64,000 nt of DNA from Stichopus chloronotus. Taxonomy: Eukaryota; Echinodermata; Holothuroidea; Aspidochirotida; Stichopodidae. Below are positions 58,701-64,000 of this stretch, one piece after another (the stretch's first letter is position 1; every line of letters starts with the position of its first letter). Below the pieces are notes generated by a model. It saw only the letters and a program-made list of their open reading frames with translations. It was not told the origin of the DNA and ran no database searches. Both the position numbers and the translations under genes were made by a program. The stretch lies in contig CM037845.1 of the NCBI GenBank assembly GCA_021234535.1, positions 3,996,501-4,060,500 on the forward strand, given 5' to 3'.

Positions 58701-60773
58701 TAGACAAATCTTATCTTTTCCCCCTTGGTCCTTTCTACTTGACGCCACCTTATTTTTTTTCGAACTCTTGATTTTGTCACCACCTATGGACCTGTTAAAT
58801 ATTTAGGCATTTCCTTTACCCACTACCATGATGACTTCTTTCAACTGAATTATGTTCCAAAACTTTCTCATATCAAAAATATTATTAATCTCTGGTCTTC
58901 AAGAGACCTCACTCCTATTGCCAAGATTGTTTTGATTAAATCATTTCTTCTTTCTCAGCTTGTCTATTTATTTTTAGTTTTACCGAATCCTAGCTGTCAA
59001 TTTTTCAAAGATGTTGAAAGTCTTCTTTACGGCTTTATCTGGTCAAAAAAACCTGACAAGGTAAAAAGAAATGTTTTAGTAAATGAAAGGGGTAAGGGAG
59101 GCCTTAATATGATCGATGTCAAAGCATTTGCAATGAGTCTGAAGTGTAAATGGTTGAAACTTTATCTTAATGACAATGTTGGTTTGTGGAAAACCTTGTT
59201 CGATGAAGCTTTAAAAAGGTATGGAAAGGGCTTTCTTTTTGAATGTAACTTTCATAAAAATGATATTGACGTTAAAAATAATTTTATACAAGATGTATGC
59301 TATGCCTGGTCAGACTTTTGTTTCCACACAGCGGATGATTCTGACTTTGGCAATCAATACATTTTCAATAACTCCTTTATTAAAATTGGTAAAAAAATTT
59401 TCTCTTCAAAGCTTTTGAAAGATACTGGGGCCTCTCGTGTTCATCATTTCTTTGACAATAATAGAAATGCTATCACCTACAACTGTTTTTGTGCCAAGTT
59501 TAATTTAACCAATTTTCCTTTCACAACTTTTTTTGGTATTGTGACGGCAATTCGAAAGAATTGGAAGGAAGGTTTGCTCCTTCCTTATCACCTTAGTCGT
59601 AACGAACAACCCCTTATTAAGGCGACCACGTCACCAAAAATAACGAAATGTATATATAACTACTTTATAAAAAAGAAAGCAGAACAACCAAATGCTATCC
59701 TTAAATGGCATGAAATTGATGACAAGGTATATAACTGGCACAATATCTTCACTTTACCTTATATCATTGTGCGGGATACAAAGCTTCAGTATTTTAAATA
59801 CATCTTTCTTCATAGGATACTTGGTACAAATTTGTTTCTTTTTAAAATTAATGTAACGGACTGCCCCTTGTGTACCTTTTGCCGTAAGGATAACGAAACA
59901 TTCAGTCATTTATTTTGGGAATGCGAGTTTGTTAAAGCATTCTGGGTTCACTGTTGTAACCTTTGTCTTAAGAACAACCTCGACTTATACTACGACCTCG
60001 TTAAGTTTGGACTCTTTAAAGAACCTAAGCACCCATATAATTTTTTATTCTCCTCGCAAAATATTATATTTTTTATTGTAAAGTAATTGGGAAAACACCA
60101 GACGCCACAGCATTCCATTATAAATTCAAATATTACCTAAAAGTAGAATACCATATTCTTAAGAAATCAAATAATGAACATCGTTGCTTACTATTCAAAG
60201 ACGTGTTTATAGAATAACCTTTGCGTACTTCTCTTGAAGTTTACTTTTTTTGATTTTGCTCCATCTTGTGTTTCTATCAACTGAAAGTATACTCTTTTAT
60301 AGTGATGTGATTATTGTTTGCCTCGCCTTCTTCCTTTTTTTTGTTTTCTTTTTCTCTTTTTCTTTGTCTCTCTTTCTTTTCGTTCTTGTCTTTGTCTTTG
60401 TTTTATTTTGTTTTTGTTTTCTTTTTTCCTCCCTCTTCTCCTTTCCATCCAATACTTGTACCCAATTATCACTTTCTTACAAATGTGTTTTTCCTTGTGA
60501 CCGTATTGCAGTAAACTGCTTTAAAAATTACTACATTGATTTTCTACTAAATTGATAATCTAATTTTATAATAAGAATCATGTCTTTGTTATGCAAGAAA
60601 TGAATGAAAGTTGAAAATAAACTATGGATTGTAAAAAAAAAAAAAATCTGTACGTGCAGATCATTCAGTAAAATGCATTTACAGCAATACTTACTCTGTG
60701 AAGAGGCATAACCCAGCATGCAGTAGAGGATCAATGTCACAGGTATGCCACTGATGACCAGGAGCAACATCAT
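43087..60773 (-). CDS. Gene B: predicted type I membrane receptor, signal peptide-3xSRCR-TM-PPxY/NPxY tail
   Basis: Spliced coding region of five exons on the minus strand: 60773-60695, 53894-53574, 51859-51539, 48826-48497, 43778-43087. All junctions are phase 1. Coding lengths 79+321+321+330+692 make 1743 nt, exactly 581 codons with stop TAA. The product has a cleavable leader, three six-cysteine SRCR domains, one membrane helix followed by a Cys cluster, and a tail of about 200 residues rich in Pro, Tyr, Gln and Gly. It lies about 18.6 kb upstream of gene A in the same orientation and shares its exon plan. The PPxY motif is a known ligand of WW domains (for example Nedd4-type ubiquitin ligases), and NPxY of PTB/clathrin adaptors, so regulated endocytosis is a reasonable inference. 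No EGF exon was found in its first intron. Confidence 0.75.
43264..43479 (-). repeat. Coding minisatellite, 8 units of 27 bp
   Basis: In-frame repeat within the gene B tail. Units read YPAQPAFAP, YPAQPGAPP, YPRQPGVAM, YPSQPGAAP, YPSQPGATP, YSSQPGAAP, YPSQPGVAP, YPSQPVHPN. Central units are most alike, as expected from slippage or unequal exchange, so length polymorphism between individuals is likely. Confidence 0.9.
43780..46430. other. Gene B intron, SRCR3 to TM exon, proximal part
   Basis: No exon-like frame recognised on the minus strand. A-rich tracts at about 45.04-45.07 kb. Nothing else. Confidence 0.35.
46440..47110 (+). repeat. Two- to three-unit repeat, about 300 bp, with GGTCAAAGGTCA cores
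   Basis: Recurring order: GGTCAAAGGTCA, TCTGGGGTCA/GGTCCTCA, GAAGGCAGAAT.CAGACAAA, TTTGCAGTATCTCA, GCTTTTGAAGGAGAAGTGCAAG, TGTGTGGGTTGGACAT. Cores at 46506-46518 (GGGTCAAAGGTCA), near 46643 and 46927-46939 (AGGTCAAAGGTCA, perfect DR1). Same theme as the 1.6-2.9 kb array but a different longer unit. Confidence 0.7.
47120..48300. other. Gene B intron, distal part
   Basis: No coding frame recognised. The segment at 48.17-48.29 kb has two copies of GAGA(C)TGAG(T/C)CAACATTGCTCT(C/A)-like sequence. Confidence 0.35.
48302..48456. repeat. (CATA)n microsatellite with impure GTAC start
   Basis: Pure CATA from about 48333 to 48455, roughly 30 units, preceded by ACGTACGTACGTACTTACGTACACA. Begins 40 bp from the SRCR3 donor. 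Generates false frames on both strands. Confidence 0.95.
48497..48826 (-). CDS. Gene B exon: SRCR domain 3 (membrane-proximal)
   Basis: 330 nt, phase 1-1; acceptor TTCCTTCTATAG, donor GTAAGC. Contains GDVRLVNG, GRVEIFYNNEWGTICDDNF, DVICRQLGF, GPIMRYISCQGDETRWDYC, ALCSHHEDVGVSC: six cysteines. Closest in pattern to SRCR4 of gene A. A long (CATA)n array begins about 40 bp into the intron, next to the donor. Confidence 0.9.
49030..51400. repeat. Dispersed copies of the TGACCTTTGACC repeat in a gene B intron
   Basis: One copy carries a perfect core TGACCTTTGACCT at 49043-49055 with CCACAAGAAAATGATAGAGATCATCTGC. A second at about 51.17-51.38 kb has AATCTTTGACCTC, AAACAATAAGGATCATCTAC, GAGATACTGTCTTTACAAGGTTTTCA and ACACGACATTTGACTTCCA. 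The rest of this intron shows nothing recognisable. Confidence 0.55.
51539..51859 (-). CDS. Gene B exon: SRCR domain 2
   Basis: 321 nt, phase 1-1; acceptor CTATCCACAG, donor GTGAGT. Contains KNVRLVDG, GRVEIFYNGEWGTVCDDTF, QVICNQLGY, GPIMDEINCFYPSGRDWMNC, SVCTHSEDVGLIC: six cysteines. The segment after the third Cys (FYPSG) replaces the usual xGxE. Confidence 0.9.
51870..53560. other. Gene B intron, SRCR1 to SRCR2
   Basis: Two minus-strand frames (52282-51956, hydrophobic; 53397-53092, Cys-containing) have no splice sites in the phase-1 pattern and match no family I know. Repeated AATGCA(C/T) words occur at 52.1-52.25 kb. Confidence 0.35.
53574..53894 (-). CDS. Gene B exon: SRCR domain 1
   Basis: 321 nt, phase 1-1; acceptor GTTTCTGTGTCAG, donor GTAATG (an in-frame GTGAGT a few bases on would be phase 0 and break the frame). 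Contains GDLRLVGG, GRVEIYYNGEWGTVCDDKW, IVVCRQLRF, GQIWLDDVLCTGWEDRLEHC, NDCNHGEDAGVRC: six cysteines. It is the most canonical SRCR in the window, keeping the IWLDDVxC block and the CDD acid pair of the cation site. It has an unusual GGGG stretch in the loop before it. Confidence 0.9.
53896..56529. other. Gene B intron 1, part nearest SRCR1
   Basis: Searched by eye on the minus strand for an EGF-like exon equivalent to the one in gene A; none found. AT-rich with short A and T runs near 55.0 and 55.14 kb. No RNA gene or element boundary seen. Confidence 0.4.
56530..56545. repeat. Target-site duplication, 5' copy (perfect palindrome)
   Basis: ATCTGTACGTACAGAT equals its own reverse complement. 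The matching 3' copy, ATCTGTACGTGCAGAT at 60646-60661, begins at the last A of the poly(A) tail and differs at one base. Both are followed by C. They bracket the LINE exactly as expected for target-primed insertion. Confidence 0.85.
56546..60646 (+). mobile_element. Tx1/L1-like LINE, 5'-truncated, with poly(A) tail; defective
   Basis: Antisense insertion in gene B intron 1. The body starts inside the endonuclease at IRDSKKRRKLFSFL...LQETHS. It continues through the rest of the APE-type endonuclease (INIYGPN, RLDFF, GSDHCPV), then RT: KSPDSDGILTEFY, NWRPIALLNTD, FLDYEKAFDRLDW (motif A), GVRQGCPLSPYL (motif B), GYADDTVI (motif C, near 58594), and a C-terminal zinc-knuckle-like CPLCTFC...HLFWEC. 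The reading frame ends at 60215-60217 after a frameshift near 60080. Other breaks: frameshift near 56680, one extra T in the T run at about 57130, TAA near 58122 and near 58189, frameshifts near 58505 and 58755. AATAAA at 60616, then 14 A (60633-60646). The first ORF is absent. Inactive, but fairly recent, since the tail and flanking duplication survive. Confidence 0.9.
60310..60480 (+). other. Pyrimidine-rich tract in the LINE 3' untranslated region
   Basis: Nearly pure T/C (TTTTCTTTTTCTCTTTTTCTTTG-like runs), giving Phe/Leu/Ser-rich frames in all three forward phases that are not genes. On the gene B sense strand it is a purine tract. Confidence 0.8.
60646..60661. repeat. Target-site duplication, 3' copy
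   Basis: See the 5' copy at 56530-56545: 15 of 16 bases identical. It lies 28 bp from the gene B leader-exon donor motif (60689-60694). Confidence 0.85.
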
Positions 60774-60781
60774 GCTAGCAA
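60695..60781 (-). CDS. Gene B exon: signal peptide
   Basis: An acceptor with pyrimidine tract, CCCCTTTTCAG, opens the exon at 60781; eight bases later comes ATGATG (first ATG at 60773). Twenty-six codons encode a hydrophobic leader (MMLLLVISGIPVTLILYCML, then GYASSQ), with likely cleavage near YAS/S. The donor is GTAAGT, phase 1. The 5' untranslated exon and promoter must lie further upstream, possibly outside the window. The 3' end of the Tx1-like LINE lies only about 45 bp into the following intron. Confidence 0.75.
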
Positions 60782-60799
60782 CTGAAAAGGGGAACAAAA

Positions 60800-63700
60800 A
60801 TGTGTTAATATCTCTGACAGATGCACCACTTGCATTTAGTAATGTATGACAATTACTACAAACTTTTCATTACTATTTATAGCATCTTTTCTATCAACAG
60901 TTTCTGCGCCAAAATACTTTGCCGGTGACTGCCCTATGTTCCGACACCCCTTGTTCCTACGCACTTATATTCTGAGAGCAGCCTCTAGTATGACCCTTCG
61001 GGTTGCGTGGACAAGGGGCAGTGTTTGACCCCAAGCCAATGGTATCGCCATCTCCATCGCCATCTATATGAGCTGCAGTATCTCCGGCAATTTAGCGCAA
61101 ACATTTACAAATTTAAAAATTCCATATGGCACTTAATGTGTTATTTCAAGCTGTTTGGTGATGCTGTTAACACTTAAAGTCTTATTAATCATGTGTGAAA
61201 CTCAAAGCACTGTAGGCCCAGCATAATATGATCAATACATCATAACTATGCCGAGCATCATACCGAGCCCCCAAATGGTGTCTGATGTAATGGATATGTA
61301 CAGCAACATACGAGTGCCAGAACATAGTGTAGAGGTGTTGGAACATAGGGCAGTAACCATTTTGACAGTTATCCCTGACATTGGGTAAAGTACATTGATG
61401 TTAACTATAATGGAAGCTTGGCATAAAATGGCCATGCATGTGTTATGATAATAATAAATTCCTTTCAGTGCAAGTTACAATTGTCACATTCTAATATTTA
61501 GACTCCAAGATAGTAGTCTGCAAGCCTAGATTGCTGACTAAATTATGAAAATGCAGAAATGATTTTTCACACCAGGTAAGGGTTCATATTAAGAACATGT
61601 TCATGAATAAGTCTGTTGAAAAATTTACTTTACAGTGTCCTTTCTAATAGATATGAAAACTCTGATACACTACGGAGTCTACGGTAGGTACTTTTGCAAT
61701 AAAGTAATGATTCACTTTGATATTTTAAAGCAGAATGAGCTGTTTGATGCAAAAAAAAAATTGCTCTTCATTGTTAGTCTTCCATCTGTTCCTTCTATTT
61801 GATACCAACCTGGAAAACAACATCTAGCCTACTGCACGTTCTTTTCTAATTAGAGAGTTATATATGGTAGAAAGAAGACTGATTAAATGTTTTTCGACTA
61901 AAAGTTAGTGGAACCGGTTATTGTGGTAAAAAAACTGGATACGGAAGCAAACAACCACGATGAAATGCTTATGCGAAAGCATTACGTTTAGAAATTTGCA
62001 ATTTTCCAATGAATTCATCGCGGTACAGTAGGTTTTACATCCAGTTGCAGCTCTAAGAAGTACAACCAGTCCTTTGGTGCACTTTTGTAAACACAGAACA
62101 TCTTGCGTTAAACAAAAGTGTCTTGGCAGAACGTATTCAGCTGCATTCTCTCCAATCCAGTTATTTTCAAAGGCACTTTGTAGTGAGATGAAGTGCTCCT
62201 CAGTTGCCATGAAAGCAATGAAAGTCAAACCTTCTTCCAGGCAATCAATAAAAACAGATCTTAGTTATGTGTGATACTGTTACATCATTTTCACAAATGC
62301 AGGATTATCTTTTTTTTTTATTATCAGAAGGGGTACATTTTCCGATTATCCTAGAAATGAACTGCTAATTTTTACATGTCTATCTATCTCAAAAATGTCT
62401 AAAAATATGATGCTGCCAACGCTAGTAGTAACAAACAATAATCACTTGATGGGGCCTGTGAGAAGGCTCATCAAAAGCCGATCCACATCTGGGAAGAGAG
62501 CATGGACCTCTTACTGTACACTCAAGTTGGGGTCTCACATACATATTCAAGTGCTGCAGAATGAGGAAAATATTACGGGTGGGGGGGGGGATACTGAGTG
62601 CACCAGGAATTAGGGTTCCTTTACAGAGAGGATTGTGACATGTCCTGTTCAAAAAATTTCCAGTCATGTGACACATGGAGCCATTTTGCCTTCAACTACC
62701 AAATCGCTACAGTAGTTCATCGCGTAACAAGTACAGCAACGTTATGATAGTTACTAGCGACTATTGTCATGAGCATTGACCAGGTCCTTGATATCTCACC
62801 AAAATTTATTTCAAACAGATGACAAAATGGTACTCTGGTGTCCATTGGCTGTAGTAAACATCACTACGACATAGTTACGATATATTAGTGCTTTCAGATA
62901 CCGTTTCATTTGCTAGACATTTGAATGGTCAGAATAAACGTTTGTATACTGTTTGAACATTTTCAAAATATATCATTTTGGCATACAGCTCCCTGACTTT
63001 TATTTCCAGGTTTACCTTGTATACAATGCTTGTTTTGCTATGCAGAGATCATAGAAGTGTTTGCCTCAGTGGTTACATCCCAAAATAACTTCTAAAGATG
63101 TATCTCAAATGCACTGTCGCTAACTGTAGTGATGATAACTGACTCGCGATTTATGATTTTACGATACGATTCGTTATGAATGAGATGGCATTCTTATAAC
63201 ATGCAGATGCCGAGTAAAAAAGGGTGCACAAAACTAACATATATCTCAACCCCATCCACATTCATTCTTTACCAAAATGCAACATAAATTACTGTTTTTG
63301 AAAATATTTAACTTGAAATTTTAAACAGAAACCATCGTTAGCAAATGTTTTCCAAGTTTCTACAAATACCAACTTTACTACGTACAATTTCAATTGAAAA
63401 ACATAAGCTTACGCCTGTCTATGCACCCCATCTGCAAAGTGACAGCGATCATACCACAACCAATATAAATACAAATGTGACCATTTCAGTGATCAAAACC
63501 CTTCACAATGCCAACATTCTGCTACTGTGCTGCAAACACTTAATCAAAACATTTTTAAGTGACTAGGATCAATGAACAAAACAAAAAATATTAAATGTTT
63601 CTTGAAAAAATCTAACATCCGCACCTTGCAAAAAGTAATTGGTAATATTGAAATATGAGTCAAGGTGGTTAGGCCATTCGCATTACACAATATCATCACT

Positions 63701-64000
63701 TAAAACTTTCAGAAGGCTGTACAAGATCTTACCTTGGGACATTTCAACTTCAAAAATGTATGTAACACTTTTTGCTTTACATGACATGTGCAATGTTTCA
63801 TGGAAGGTTTTAGTTTTGAAGCAATATCAATGATTTTGTTCTGATTAAACTTTCATGTTTTCACCTGATACTCTACACTGTTCTACTGTGAGACTGACCA
63901 CCAAAGAGACTTGGCAAAACACCCATTGATAGATTTTGTTACTTCAAACATGCTACGGCATTTTAAGCCAGTCGGTATCTTTGAAAATGGAAAAGAACTA
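60800..64000. other. Upstream of the gene B leader exon; no firm gene
   Basis: Should contain or border gene B 5' untranslated exon(s) and promoter, but no promoter element can be pointed to with confidence. One minus-strand frame at 62260-61905 is noted separately. A G10 run sits at 62581-62590. Confidence 0.3.
61905..62260 (-). other. Unassigned minus-strand open frame, about 115 codons
   Basis: Open from about 62258 to TAA near 61905. The translation contains RSVFIDCLEEGLTFIAF, ATEEHFISLQSAFENNW, NAAEYVLPRHFCL and several Cys (VLCLQKC, GCKTYC). Balanced composition makes it more protein-like than its neighbours, but no family is recognised. No good CAG/TAG acceptor was found at its start. 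It lies upstream of gene B on the same strand. Confidence 0.15.

Noticed and set aside
60250..60555. Three overlapping Phe/Leu/Ser-rich forward frames
   Set aside because: Pyrimidine tract of the LINE 3' untranslated region.
1..64000. CRISPR arrays, operons, ribosome binding sites, tRNA and rRNA genes
   Set aside because: The DNA is eukaryotic with introns; tandem repeats here are micro- or minisatellites without spacer structure. No tRNA A/B box pair or rRNA segment was recognised by eye; a covariance-model scan would be needed to exclude small RNA genes.

Overview
The window is animal nuclear DNA: AT-rich, intron-rich, full of microsatellites, LINE remnants and dispersed repeats. The two recognisable genes are chains of scavenger receptor cysteine-rich (SRCR) domains. 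Expanded SRCR receptors and a dispersed repeat carrying TGACCTTTGACCT point to an invertebrate deuterostome, most likely an ambulacrarian (echinoderm or hemichordate). That placement is inference; the species cannot be named from the sequence.

Layout. 1-2.9 kb: a DNA-transposon-like element with inverted ends, the terminal exon of a rhodopsin-like GPCR (+ strand), and an array of the TGACCTTTGACCT repeat. 4.6-24.5 kb: gene A (minus strand), a predicted type I membrane receptor read right to left: signal peptide exon (24.4 kb), one EGF-like exon (22.8 kb), four SRCR exons (12.6, 11.0, 8.4, 6.6 kb) and a transmembrane/cytoplasmic exon (5.6 kb). Every intron is phase 1, and the exon lengths sum to an open frame of 593 codons plus stop. 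A 5'-truncated CR1/L2-like LINE lies in a long intron. 24.5-43 kb: no recognisable gene; MITE-like elements, mosaic duplications and a perfect 30-bp-arm palindrome. 43-60.8 kb: gene B (minus strand), a tandem paralogue: signal peptide exon (60.7 kb), three SRCR exons (53.7, 51.7, 48.7 kb) and a long transmembrane/cytoplasmic exon (43.4 kb), again all phase 1, 580 codons plus stop. Its first intron holds a 4.1-kb Tx1/L1-like LINE with poly(A) tail and target-site duplication. 60.8-64 kb: no firm gene.

How the genes relate. A and B share orientation, split leader (the signal peptide exon has its own acceptor just upstream of ATG), phase-1 modular exons and six-cysteine SRCR domains, so a tandem duplication with exon shuffling is likely. 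They differ in ectodomain (EGF and four SRCRs versus three SRCRs) and completely in the tail. A has a short basic tail of about 50 residues. B has a Cys-rich juxtamembrane stretch, a PPxY motif, an NPxY motif and eight 9-residue Tyr/Pro/Gln/Gly repeats. The most interesting biology here is this pair of putative innate-recognition receptors with similar ectodomains and unrelated intracellular parts. Splice sites were called by eye from consensus and phase; no transcript or database evidence was available.
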